A DNA stretch of 64,000 bases from Palsa-506 sp963707065. GTDB taxonomy: Bacteria > Actinomycetota > Actinomycetes > Streptosporangiales > Streptosporangiaceae. Under the pieces are notes generated by a model, which saw only the letters and a list, made by a program, of their open reading frames with translations, had not been told where the DNA came from and ran no database searches. Position numbers and translations under genes: made by a program. The DNA lies in the NCBI GenBank assembly GCA_963707065.1, contig CAVPPJ010000022.1, forward strand, positions 1-64,000. The letters run 5' to 3'. The first letter of the stretch is position 1; every line of letters starts with the position of its first letter. Shown in pieces: positions 20,459 through 28,387 of this stretch.

Positions 20459-21004
20459 TCATCCGAGGTCGGGTCCGGTATCGGAGTCGAAGGGCGCGAG
20501 AATGACCCGCAGCAGCCCGGCAAGCTCCCGGCGCTGGCCGCTGTCCAGCCCGGTGAGCAGCTTGCGCTCGCGTTGCAGCAGGTCGGCGAGGGCAGCGTCG
20601 GCTACCGACCGGCCGCTCGCGGTCAGCGTGACCAGCACGCCGCGCTTGTCCAGCGGGTCCGGGTGCCGGCGGACAAGCCCCGCGCCGGCCAGCCGGTCGA
20701 TCCTGTTCGTCATGGTGCCCGAGGTGACGAGCGTGGCCCGGAGCAGCGCGCCAGGACTCAGCTGATAAGGCGGGCCCTGCCGGCGCAGCGCGGACAGGAC
20801 GTCGAATTCCCAGGTCTCCAGCTGATGCGCGGCGAACGCGGCCCTGCGGGCCCGGTCGAGATGCCTGGCCAGGCGTGATACCCGGCTCAGCACGTGCAGC
20901 GGCTCGACGTCGAGATCCGGCCGCTCGACCTGCCACCTGGCCACCAGGTCGTCAACCTCGTCGTGCACCGGCGGGCTGACCGCGCCGCCGTGCTGGTCAT
21001 TCAT
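20459..21004 (-). CDS. MarR-family transcriptional regulator (TamR-like by context)
   Basis: 181 residues from ATG 21004. Winged-helix region: WEFDVLSALRRQGPPYQLSPGALL, TSGTMTNRIDRLAGAGLVRR and the wing DKRGVLVTLTASG. It is divergent from a trans-aconitate 2-methyltransferase gene, the arrangement of tamR/tam in Streptomyces coelicolor, where TamR represses both genes and is released by citrate/trans-aconitate. Two palindromes in the shared promoter (21018-21032 and 21062-21076) are the probable operators. Orthology to TamR is inferred from neighbourhood, not from ligand residues. Confidence 0.85.
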   Translation of the reverse strand: MNDQHGGAVSPPVHDEVDDLVARWQVERPDLDVEPLHVLSRVSRLARHLDRARRAAFAAHQLETWEFDVLSALRRQGPPYQLSPGALLRATLVTSGTMTNRIDRLAGAGLVRRHPDPLDKRGVLVTLTASGRSVADAALADLLQRERKLLTGLDSGQRRELAGLLRVILAPFDSDTGPDLG

Positions 21005-21016
21005 GGCCTGAAGCAT

Positions 21017-21034
21017 ATCTCTTGACATCAAGAA
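21017..21034. promoter_or_regulatory. MarR operator, site 1
   Basis: TCTTGACATCAAGA, palindromic except for the central step, lies just upstream of the MarR gene start (21004). It has the same sequence as site 2 apart from one base. Its position would let the regulator repress its own gene. Confidence 0.7.
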
Positions 21035-21060
21035 TTCATGCTAGTAGAACCGGAAGGAGA

Positions 21061-21078
21061 TATCTTGACGTCAAGAAA
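21061..21078. promoter_or_regulatory. MarR operator, site 2
   Basis: TCTTGACGTCAAGA, a perfect 14-bp palindrome, about 44 bp from site 1 (roughly four helical turns) and about 15 bp upstream of the methyltransferase ATG 21092. The same-face spacing suggests cooperative binding of two MarR dimers controlling both divergent genes. Confidence 0.75.
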
Positions 21079-21091
21079 TACGGAGATGGCC

Positions 21092-21904
21092 ATGTGGGAT
21101 CCGGATCAGTATCAGCGGTTCGCCGGCCAGCGCGCCCGGCCGTTCTTCGAGCTGCTGGCACGAGTCGGTGCCACCGATCCCCGGCTGGTCGCTGACCTGG
21201 GCTGCGGGCCGGGCGGGCTGACCGCGGCGCTGGCCGCACGCTGGCCGGGCGCGGAAGTCGTCGGCGTGGACAGCTCGCCGGAGATGATCCGCGCGGCCGG
21301 CGCACGGCCAGCCGCGGCCTGGCCAGCCGCGGGCGGCGCGGAAGGCCGCCAGGCGCCAGCCGGGCGGCTCAGCTTCGTGCTGGCGGACCTGCGGGAATGG
21401 CGGCCGGCGCACCCGGCTGACGTCATCATCTCGAACGCCGCGCTGCAATGGGTGCCCGATCACCTGGCCGTGCTGGCCCGCTGGCCCGCGATGCTCGCGG
21501 CGGGCGGCTGGCTGGCGTTCCAGGTGCCGGGCAATTTCGATCAGCCGAGTCATCAGATCCTCACTGAACTTGCCAGCTCGCAGCGGTGGCGCCCGCTGCT
21601 GCGCGAGGTCCGGCGCAGCCGGCAGGCGGCGCAGCCTGCCGAGTACCTGGACCTGCTGGCCAGCGCCGGCTGTGACGTTGACGCATGGGAGACCACTTAC
21701 CTGCATGTCCTGCCGGGCGACGATCCTGTCCTTGACTGGTACAAGGGCACCGGCCTGCGGCCGGTGCTCGCGGCGCTCGGGCCGGAGCTGGCCGCGGAGT
21801 TCACGGCGGAGTACGGCGCGCGGGCGCGCGAGGCCTACCCGGCAGCGCCGTACGGCACGGTGCTGCCGTTCCGGCGGGTCTTCGTGGTCGCGTCCCGCCG
21901 CTAG
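21092..21904 (+). CDS. tam: Trans-aconitate 2-methyltransferase
   Basis: 270 residues. It starts MWDPDQYQRFAGQRARPFFELL, the standard Tam beginning, followed by the SAM motif VADLGCGPGGLT, VDSSPEMI, and IISNAALQWVPDH typical of this family. I chose ATG 21092 because GGAG lies 7 bases upstream; ATG 21086 is possible. Tam methylates trans-aconitate, a side product of aconitase that inhibits the TCA cycle. Residues about 70-85 are an Ala/Trp-rich insertion (AGARPAAAWPAAGGAEG) not usual in the family. Regulated by the divergent MarR gene through two palindromes. Confidence 0.88.
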   Translation: MWDPDQYQRFAGQRARPFFELLARVGATDPRLVADLGCGPGGLTAALAARWPGAEVVGVDSSPEMIRAAGARPAAAWPAAGGAEGRQAPAGRLSFVLADLREWRPAHPADVIISNAALQWVPDHLAVLARWPAMLAAGGWLAFQVPGNFDQPSHQILTELASSQRWRPLLREVRRSRQAAQPAEYLDLLASAGCDVDAWETTYLHVLPGDDPVLDWYKGTGLRPVLAALGPELAAEFTAEYGARAREAYPAAPYGTVLPFRRVFVVASRR

Positions 21905-21967
21905 CGCAACCCCAGCCGCTACGGCGGCGCCCGCTAGCGGCGGTCACCGCGGCTGAGCGGCTGGCGG

Positions 21968-22627
21968 CTACTGGGGCTTGTCGCTGAGCTTCCTGGTGAC
22001 GTCGGCGGAGATCCGCGGCTTGGGATCCAGCTGCGACAGCCCGTTCCAGGCCATGTTGACCAGGTGGGCAGCGACTTCCTCCAGCTTGGGCTTGCGCGCG
22101 TCCAGCCACCACTGGCCGGTGAAGGCCACCATGCCGACCAGCATCTGGGCGTACATCGGGGCGTACTTCGGCTCGTAGCCCCGGGCCTTAAAGACGTCGC
22201 CGAGAATGTACTCGACCTGACTGGCGATGTCGCTGATCAGGCTGCTGAACGTGCCAGATCCCGATCCGGGCGGGGAGTCACGTACCAGAATGCGGAAACC
22301 GTCCGCGTTCTCCTCGATGTACCTGAGCAGCGCGATGGCGGCGGCTTCAAATTTATCTCTGGTGTCTTCGCCCTCCAGCAGAGTGGTCGCCATGGTCAGG
22401 AAGCGCTCAACCTCCCGGTCCACGACGACGGCGTAGAGGCCTTCCTTCCCGCCGAAGTGCTCGTACACCACTGGCTTGGAGACACCGGCCTGAGCGGCGA
22501 TCTCCTCGATGGAAGTACCGTCCAGGCCGCGCTCGGCGAAGAGCCTGCGGCCGATGTCGAGCAGTTGCTGCCTGCGTTCCTGGCCGGTCATCCTTTTCCG
22601 GTTGGGTGCAGCGGGCTGCCTTGTCAC
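21968..22627 (-). CDS. TetR-family transcriptional regulator
   Basis: About 219 residues if GTG 22627 is the start (TTG 22663 gives 12 more). The HTH is in QQLLDIGRRLFAERGLDGTSIEEIAAQAGVSKPVVYEHFGGKEGLYAVVV, the classic TetR N-terminus. The C-terminal ligand domain includes FRILVRDSPPGS and a conserved WWLDARKP. It lies 22 bp or more downstream of, and on the same strand as, an acyl desaturase gene, so it may control membrane-lipid desaturation; the repeated ACCGTAGG site upstream of the desaturase is the candidate operator. Confidence 0.88.
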   Translation of the reverse strand: MTRQPAAPNRKRMTGQERRQQLLDIGRRLFAERGLDGTSIEEIAAQAGVSKPVVYEHFGGKEGLYAVVVDREVERFLTMATTLLEGEDTRDKFEAAAIALLRYIEENADGFRILVRDSPPGSGSGTFSSLISDIASQVEYILGDVFKARGYEPKYAPMYAQMLVGMVAFTGQWWLDARKPKLEEVAAHLVNMAWNGLSQLDPKPRISADVTRKLSDKPQ

Positions 22628-22684
22628 TGCTCCATCATGGCGGCCGATCGTTAACTCAGCCAATTGACCCGGCCGCCGCGGTCA

Positions 22685-23713
22685 TCAAGCCGCCTGGCCC
22701 GGCCGGCGCCTGGTCATGGATCCCAGCTCCCTGGCGCTGCCGGTTTGCTTGCCGGTCAGCCGCTCCTCGTCGGGCCAGCGGACGTCGTACGCCCAGCCGA
22801 GCTTCTCGGCCAGCCAGATGGCCCGGGCGGCGATGTCGATCTGCCCCTTGAGCACGCCGTGGCGCGCGCAGGTGGGGTCGGCATGGTGCAGGTTGTGCCA
22901 GGACTCGCCGAAGGACAGGATCGCCAGCCACGACACGTTCCTCGACTTGTCCCGTACCTCGAACTCTTCCTTGCCGAAGGTGTGGCAGATCGAGTTGATC
23001 GACCAGGTGACGTGGTGCAGGAACGCGATCCGGACCAGGCTCGCCCAGAAGAACGCGGTGACCGCACCCTGCCAGGACATCGACCACAGTCCGCCGATCA
23101 GGGCCGGCCCGAGCAAGGAGGCGGTCACCAGCCAGGGGAACCACCGGGACACCCGGGCGATGTCGGAGTCGGCGAGCCAGTCGGGGCAGAACTTCTCCGG
23201 TGACGTGACGTCGCCGTCGAACAGCCAGCCGGTATGCGCGAAGGCCAGGCCCTTGCTGAGCGCCTTCCAGTCGTTGCCGAAGCGCCACGGCGAGTGCGGG
23301 TCGCCCTCCTTGTCGCTGTACTTGTGGTGCCTGCGGTGATCAGCGACCCAGGTGATCACCGGTCCCTCGATGGCGAGTGACCCGGCGATCGCGAGTGCGA
23401 TCTTGAAACCGCGGACGGCCTTGAACGACCCGTGCGTGAAGTAGCGGTGCAGGCCCATGCTGATGCCGAGCCCGGAGACCAGGTAGAAGGCGACGGCGAT
23501 CACGACATCGTGCCAGCCCAGGCCCCAGCCCCAGGCCACCGGTATGGCGGCGACGAGTGCCAGGAACGGGACGGCGACGAAAATGGCCACCAGGACCCGC
23601 TCAAAGGTGCTGCTGGGCTCGGGATTGATGTCCGGGCGGGCCCGGGCCGGGCCGCGAACGGGCGGCGCGAGCACGGTATCGGGTGTCGCGGCTCGGTCGG
23701 TGGTAGCAGTCAT
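22685..23713 (-). CDS. Acyl-CoA/fatty-acid delta-9 desaturase
   Basis: 342 residues from ATG 23713 with GAGGA upstream. The three histidine boxes of membrane di-iron desaturases are present: HRYFTH, HRRHHK and HNLHH, separated by paired hydrophobic helices. FLHHVTWSINSICHTFG matches stearoyl-CoA desaturase-type enzymes. It introduces a cis double bond into saturated acyl chains in the membrane, using electrons from a ferredoxin/cytochrome partner not found here. The TetR gene lies immediately downstream and may be cotranscribed. Confidence 0.9.
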   Translation of the reverse strand: MTATTDRAATPDTVLAPPVRGPARARPDINPEPSSTFERVLVAIFVAVPFLALVAAIPVAWGWGLGWHDVVIAVAFYLVSGLGISMGLHRYFTHGSFKAVRGFKIALAIAGSLAIEGPVITWVADHRRHHKYSDKEGDPHSPWRFGNDWKALSKGLAFAHTGWLFDGDVTSPEKFCPDWLADSDIARVSRWFPWLVTASLLGPALIGGLWSMSWQGAVTAFFWASLVRIAFLHHVTWSINSICHTFGKEEFEVRDKSRNVSWLAILSFGESWHNLHHADPTCARHGVLKGQIDIAARAIWLAEKLGWAYDVRWPDEERLTGKQTGSARELGSMTRRRPGQAA

Positions 23714-23789
23714 CGGCGTTCCTCGCTCGCTGGGGTTTCGGCGGAGGGATGGCGAGCGCCTTCGCATACACCGGGGTTCAGGGGCCGAT

Positions 23790-23838
23790 GCAAATACGCT
23801 TACGTAACCGTAGGCTACGATACCGTAGGTTGCGCAAG
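23790..23838. promoter_or_regulatory. Repeated ACCGTAGG motif upstream of the desaturase
   Basis: On the + strand, CGTAACCGTAGG, then CTACGAT, then ACCGTAGGTTGCG: two direct copies of ACCGTAGG about 15-16 bp apart with an inverted CTACG between them. This AT-richer patch about 80-120 bp upstream of the desaturase start looks like a TetR-type operator. The binding protein is inferred to be the neighbouring TetR. Confidence 0.5.
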
Positions 23839-24001
23839 GGCTGGGACGTAATTTTCGCCTGATTGTCGGGAAGATCACACCTGCCGGAAGTCTCCCGCGC
23901 AGGTCAGCGCGACGTACAGCGGCCGGGCCGCGCAGAAAGCCAATGACGCGAGACCGCGGCGGTGGGCGGCGGTATCTCGGTAGAGTGGGGGGCGGTCACT
24001 T

Positions 24002-24072
24002 TCCCGGGTGGTCTAGTGGCATGACTATTGGTTTTGGTCCAATCAACCGAGGTTCGAATCCTCGCCCGGGAG
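24002..24072 (+). tRNA. tRNA-Gln (anticodon TTG)
   Basis: Acceptor arms TCCCGGG (24002-24008) and CCCGGGA (24065-24071) pair perfectly. The anticodon stem ATTGG/CCAAT closes the loop TTTTGGT, giving anticodon TTG (Gln). The T arm CGAGG-TTCGAAT-CCTCG is canonical. The discriminator is G, and CCA is not encoded. An HTH gene fragment reads antisense into its 3' part. Confidence 0.93.
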
Positions 24073-24464
24073 CTCCGTATCGGTTCGGATCGCCCCGCTC
24101 GGCGTCCCAGTACCTGCGCACGCCCTCGGCTTGCCGACGACGGCATTCCTCGTAGCTGAGCCGGGCCGGGCGGGGAAGGTCCCGCACCCAGAGCGAGACC
24201 GAGCTCTTGGACACGCCGAGCCCGGCGGCGATCCGGTTGTAGTCGAGGCCGCGGCGCCGCAGTTCCCTGGCGGCCTCGCGCAACTCGTCCTTGGCGTTTC
24301 GGGCGCCGCGCCCACGGCTGCGGCGGCTCGCCGCTGAGCGCATCGTTACGGGTCGCGTTGCTGCCGATGGCAAGCAGTTCCTTGATCTCCCGCCGCGATT
24401 TGCCCGCCCGGCGCAGCATGATCGCCTGTTGCCGTAATCTCTCAAACTCTGCACTCGTAGTCAT
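24043..24464 (-). pseudogene. Helix-turn-helix protein, frameshifted and truncated at the tRNA-Gln
   Basis: It begins TTSAEFERLRQQAIMLRRAGKSRREIKELL, then after one extra A in a run at 24298-24300 continues in another frame as NAKDELREAARELRRRGLDYNRIAAGLGVSKSSVSLWVRDLP and SYEECRRRQAEGVRRYWDAER. The middle is a clear HTH. The family is a small DNA-binding protein seen in many actinomycetes, normally with a longer C-terminal part. Here the frame runs into the tRNA-Gln sequence (GRGFEPRL is antisense tRNA), so the 3' end appears cut off at the tRNA, a typical integration boundary. Confidence 0.65.
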
Positions 24465-24474
24465 ATTCGAATAT
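24463..24474. promoter_or_regulatory. Perfect palindrome at the start codon of the HTH gene
   Basis: ATATTCGAATAT is a 12-bp perfect palindrome overlapping the first bases of the HTH gene in an unusually AT-rich patch. It could be an autoregulatory operator. The binding protein is inferred only from adjacency. Confidence 0.4.
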
Positions 24475-24591
24475 TAGTTCTATATACTGACAAACGAGCA
24501 ACGCCCCCCGGTGCCCGGATACCGGCCGTGACGGCATGCAGGTATCCGGCACGGCGGAGCCGTATCAGCGGGTCTCGTCAGCGAGGCCGCA

Positions 24592-26082
24592 TCAGCCGGA
24601 AATATCGGCGACCGCGTACGGCTCGACCTGGAAATCGCCCGTTCCGGCGGACGAGGTCGTCTTGACCGATCCCGGGCCCGTCACCTTCGTCATGATCGAC
24701 GGCGTGGTGACCTGGGTCGCGCTGAACCCGCCAGAGAAGATCGAGGAAAGGTCGAGGGAGACCGGCTGCGAGGACAGGTTCACCAGCATGACCTCCGGCC
24801 CGGAATGAGTGGTGAGCACCTCGCCCAGGACTGCGGGCGCGCCGGTCGACCCGAGCGTCGGCACCCCGGCGAAGGACAGCGGCTGAGCCGAGGAAGCCCG
24901 GTTGAACGCCGCCTGGATCATCGAGAAGGTGGTTCCGACCGCGCTGAGCGCGAGCTTCGTGGTGGCCGGCCTGCCGCTGCCGAACGCCTGGGTGCCATCG
25001 AAGATCGGGGACGACGCGGCGGTGCCGATCGTCGCGTTCAGCCCGGCGTAGGTAATGTCCGGGTCCGCGGTGAACAGCAGCGCCTGCGCCGCCGCGAACA
25101 GGCCCTGCAGCCAGGTGCCCTGGAACACGTGGCCCGGCGTCTGGTCGGCCAGGTTGAACTCGGTGACCCACACCGGGAGGTTGTCCGACTGGAACAGCGC
25201 GAGCTCATGGGACTTGAGCTTCTGGAAATGCAGGTAAGGGAACGCGAGCACCGCGGCCGGCGATTCCGAGGCGCTGAAGACCCGGAGATTGTCGTGGATC
25301 GTCACCGCATCCTCGCCCTTGAGCACCGGCAGCACGCCGGCATTCCAGCTGCTGCGCCGCTTCGAGATGCCGTTGACGTCGTTGGAGTCTGACTCCACCG
25401 CGGCGATCTGCACCCCGGGGAAGGCGCTGTGGATGGCGGTAATCCAGGCGTTCATCTGGGTCGCGTAGTCGGCGGCGGTCGGAAAGCGCTTGGCGTAGTC
25501 CTGGGCGTCCGGGCCGGTGCTGACGAACCCGTTCAGGTACAGCTCGTTCCCGAGTTCCACCATTTTCACCGGCAGTCCGTCCCCGGCGGCAGTGTGCAGG
25601 GATTGCAGCTGCTGGTCCAGCATGGCCGTGTTTTCCGCGGCGGTGCCGATCGCGCCGTTAAAGGTCACGGTGTTCAGGCTGAAGAGCGGCGTGGCGGCTG
25701 CCGCCTGGAGCCCTGTACCGAAGACGCCAAGACTGTCATTGACCGCCTTGGCAGGCTCGCCCGGCCATTTGCCTGGCTGGTACCAGCCGCTCGGCCAGGA
25801 CCAGTAGTTCGCCGCCGTGCCACCCGGATAGCGGATAACGCCAGGCGCGAATTTCCTCAGCACTGCATCGAACGAGGAATCATTCCAGGCCGGCCCGGTG
25901 GTGTTCACCCCATTCAGGCCGAGCAGCGTCGGGGTGACGGCCCGCACCGGGCCTGCCAGGGTGACCTTGACGGTCCCGCTAGCGGGTTTCGCCGCGCCCT
26001 GGCTGGCCCCGAACGCGGTCGTCAGCAGGCAACCGCAGGCTGCCAGCAGCGCGGTCAGTGCCCGGCGGTTCGGTTTCCGCAT
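24592..26082 (-). CDS. Secreted clan GH-A glycoside hydrolase (arabinofuranosidase/GH39-GH79-like)
   Basis: 496 residues. The N-terminus has MRKPNRRALTALLAACGCLLTTAFGASQ, a signal peptide. The barrel shows VIRYPGGTAANYW, the acid/base KMVELGNELYLNGF (Asn-Glu) near residue 190 and the nucleophile PVWVTEFNLAD (Glu) near residue 315, followed by a small beta domain ending VEPYAVADISG. These are the conserved elements of retaining clan GH-A enzymes such as GH51, GH39 and GH79. It is exported and may trim an extracellular or wall polysaccharide. It lies downstream of the WecG gene on the same strand, with three 18-bp repeats between. Confidence 0.78.
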   Translation of the reverse strand: MRKPNRRALTALLAACGCLLTTAFGASQGAAKPASGTVKVTLAGPVRAVTPTLLGLNGVNTTGPAWNDSSFDAVLRKFAPGVIRYPGGTAANYWSWPSGWYQPGKWPGEPAKAVNDSLGVFGTGLQAAAATPLFSLNTVTFNGAIGTAAENTAMLDQQLQSLHTAAGDGLPVKMVELGNELYLNGFVSTGPDAQDYAKRFPTAADYATQMNAWITAIHSAFPGVQIAAVESDSNDVNGISKRRSSWNAGVLPVLKGEDAVTIHDNLRVFSASESPAAVLAFPYLHFQKLKSHELALFQSDNLPVWVTEFNLADQTPGHVFQGTWLQGLFAAAQALLFTADPDITYAGLNATIGTAASSPIFDGTQAFGSGRPATTKLALSAVGTTFSMIQAAFNRASSAQPLSFAGVPTLGSTGAPAVLGEVLTTHSGPEVMLVNLSSQPVSLDLSSIFSGGFSATQVTTPSIMTKVTGPGSVKTTSSAGTGDFQVEPYAVADISG

Positions 26083-26107
26083 TGGTCTCTCCCTAGCAGA
26101 TCTGCAG

Positions 26108-26155
26108 ATGTCGGCCCTGGAAGCGATGTCGGCCCTGGAGGCAATGTCGGCCGCC
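26108..26155. repeat. 18-bp tandem repeat in an intergenic gap
   Basis: Three consecutive units of ATGTCGGCCCTGGAAGCG type start at 26108, 26126 and 26144, the last one diverged. They sit between the WecG stop and the glycosidase start and would add ADIASR-type repeats if the glycosidase used an upstream start. Confidence 0.75.
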
Positions 26156-26188
26156 GCGACAGCGGACCGCGGGATGGCTACGCGGCCG

Positions 26189-27148
26189 CTAGGCACGCCG
26201 GTGCCTGGTGACTAGCCGGCCGTAGGCCACGAGATCGACCGAGTAGCGGCGCCACAGCCTGCCAGGCTCACGGAAGAGCCGGTACGCCCACCCCAGCCGC
26301 ATCCGGTTCACCCAGCGGGGGTACCAGTGGACGCGCTCGGCCAGGTGGTCCAGGTAGCTCCCGCCGGTGATGATCACCGGCACGGCCAGCAGGCCGGCCA
26401 CGTCCTGCACCCAGTTCTGCTGCATCGGCGTGGGGATGGAGACATGCAGGATGTCAGGCCGGGCCGCGTTGATGGCCGCCACCATCATGTCGACGTCAGC
26501 GTCGTCATAGCTGCCTGGATGCCCGCGCGCCACGTCCCAGTAACCGTGCAGCGTCCCGGCAATGGGCAGGCCGGGGAATGCGGCGACCAGGTTCTCGGCG
26601 GCCCGTTCCGGCACTCCGTCGGCGCAGCCGAACAGGTAGTTCCCAAAGCCATCGCGGGCCGAAAGCGCGAAGATCTTCGGGCAGATGTCCTCGTTGCCCT
26701 GCCGGTCCGGAACGGGGAGCCCGAGCAGCCGGCCCCCGAGCACGACGCCCGATCCGTCCGGGAGCACGACGTCGAAGTCGTTCATCTTCTCCAGCAGGCT
26801 CGGGGTCCGGTGCGCCCGGAGCACGTAGTCCGGGTTGATGAACGAGACGGTCAGCCGTGAACGGGTCTGCACCGCCGTCCGCACCGCGCCGACGAAATCC
26901 TCGTCGGACATACAGGACAGCCCGATGCCGAGAAACTCGCGCTTCGCGGCCCGGTACCCGGCGCCCAGTTCCTCCGACAGCGCGGGCTGCGGGCCTGCTG
27001 CGCGTCCTGGTCGCGGCTGCCCGGCGTTCGGCTGCCTCGCCGCCGGCGCCGCCTCGCCGCCGGCTGCCCGGCCGTCGGCTGCGTCGCCGTCCGCTTGCCC
27101 GCTGTCGGGGGCGGGATCCTCGCTGCCCGTCAGAGCAGTCCCTCGCAC
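26189..27148 (-). CDS. WecG/TagA/CpsF-family glycosyltransferase
   Basis: 319 residues. The first 65 are Ala/Gly/Pro-rich and not conserved. The catalytic domain has FLGIGLSCMSDEDFV, the family motif INPDYVLRAHR (in place of VTPNAEMV), VLPDGSGVVLGGRLLG with the catalytic Asp, and PTPMQQNWV. It ends in YRLFREPGRLWRRY, the C-terminal membrane-association motif of this family. These enzymes add an N-acetylhexosaminuronate or ManNAc to a polyprenyl-diphosphate-linked sugar. GTG 27148 overlaps the end of the upstream epimerase gene, suggesting coupled translation. A second, broken copy lies at 38499. Confidence 0.88.
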   Translation of the reverse strand: MRGTALTGSEDPAPDSGQADGDAADGRAAGGEAAPAARQPNAGQPRPGRAAGPQPALSEELGAGYRAAKREFLGIGLSCMSDEDFVGAVRTAVQTRSRLTVSFINPDYVLRAHRTPSLLEKMNDFDVVLPDGSGVVLGGRLLGLPVPDRQGNEDICPKIFALSARDGFGNYLFGCADGVPERAAENLVAAFPGLPIAGTLHGYWDVARGHPGSYDDADVDMMVAAINAARPDILHVSIPTPMQQNWVQDVAGLLAVPVIITGGSYLDHLAERVHWYPRWVNRMRLGWAYRLFREPGRLWRRYSVDLVAYGRLVTRHRRA

Positions 27149-28039
27149 GCCAGGAGTTCACGGAGAGCCGCCTTGAGGTCGTACGCGGGCTTCCAGCCGG
27201 TCGCCGTCATCAGCTTGCGGGGGTCGGCGACCAGAAGCCCGTCCCTGGCCCGGCGCCGCTGCGGGTCATCCACGGCTGCGGCGGCTCGCCCCTGAGCCCT
27301 CGATGGCGGCAGAACTCGCTATGGCCGTTCCGAAGCGGTGCACCTTGATCCCGTCGATTGCCTGCCCGGCGGAGCGCGATCGCCTGGGCGGTGTCGGTGA
27401 CGAAGACGAGGTCGCGCTGCGGCCAGAGGTTACCGAGCCGGACCGGCTGGCCGGCCCGGATGGCCGCCACGATCGCGGCGAGCACGTGCGGGTTCGTCTC
27501 CCGCGGGCCGTAGGTGTTGAAGAGCCGGGCCACCACGGTGCGAACCGCAGGCAGGTCGGCGTGGAAGCGTGCCATCAGTTGCTCGCCCAGCCACTTCGAG
27601 ATGCCGTAGATCTCGCTGGGCCGGGGCGGCGCGGTCTCCGGCCAGTGCCCTTCGCCGAACCCGTAGACCGCGGCGCTCGAGCAGAACACGAAGGCGGCCG
27701 GCGGCCCGCCGCGAACCGCGCGGATAATGCCGTCCAGTCCCAGCACGTTGACGTCCAGTGCCTCTTGCGGGTGCGCGTTGCAATGCGGGATGAAGTGCAG
27801 CGCCGCCAGATGGAAGACAGCATCCGGCGCGAAGTCAGCTACCGGCCGCAGGTCGGCCGCGCTCCGGATGTCGGCTTCCAGCAGGGTCGCCCAGCCAGTG
27901 GATAAGGCCCGGTCAAGATGGTCACGTTTACCGAGCCGTAGGTCGTCCACCACCAGCACGCTCGCACCGGCGGCCAGCAGTATGTCGACCAGATGCGAGC
28001 CGATGAAGCCGCCCCGCCAGTGACCAGTGCCCGTTCCAC
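27130..28039 (-). pseudogene. NAD-dependent sugar epimerase/dehydratase, at least three frameshifts
   Basis: From GTG 28039 the protein starts MERALVTGGA; one base is missing near 28013, and GFIGSHLVDILLA appears in the next frame. The middle is clean: LVVDDLRLGKRDHL, FHLAALHFIPHCN, CSSAAVYGFGE, and the catalytic YGISK (YxxxK). Near 27375 and again near 27270 the frame changes; the C-terminus VADPRKLMTATGWKPAYDLKAALREL ends at 27130. The family is extended SDR, UDP-glucose/GalNAc 4-epimerase-like. As read it cannot yield a full enzyme. It adjoins WecG, which could use its product. Confidence 0.8.
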
Positions 28040-28387
28040 TATCCCCGGTTTCCTTCCCTGCGCGCCCAGTATGTCCTGCCCGTCCCCATGTCCTGCCCGT
28101 TCCCGTTACGGCAGGTCAGTAGCGACCCGTCCTGGCGCGGCTAACCGGCGTAACCTTGCCCATGAGAAACCTGGACGTTTGTCGCGTGATGTACATCTAT
28201 GACGCTCAAGAACAGTAGTTCGCGCAGAATGGACATTGACGAATGTGATGAGGGATACCGATAGGCAACGGGGCATGAAGTCTGTCCCGGGGCAGGCGCC
28301 GGAGCCTGGCGGTATCCTGCGGAAGTCCGGAACGTGAACCGGCGGGGGAGCCACCGCCTTGTGCCTGCACCGATACCAAGGAGCCGA
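28040..28387. other. Intergenic region upstream of glmU
   Basis: 348 bases without a credible gene. It contains the divergent promoters of the epimerase (-) and glmU (+). A moderately AT-rich patch lies at about 28185-28260. An AAGGAG ribosome site at 28378-28383 precedes GTG 28388. No RNA gene or riboswitch was recognised. Confidence 0.6.

Noticed and set aside
24002..24072. tRNA-Glu instead of tRNA-Gln
   Set aside because: The D-arm GGTCTAGTGGC resembles Glu tRNAs, but the anticodon loop TTTTGGT gives TTG, which reads Gln codons.
24002..28039. Prophage or integrative element with integrase
   Set aside because: No integrase, transposase, relaxase or phage structural gene was found, and no duplicate of the tRNA end was seen.
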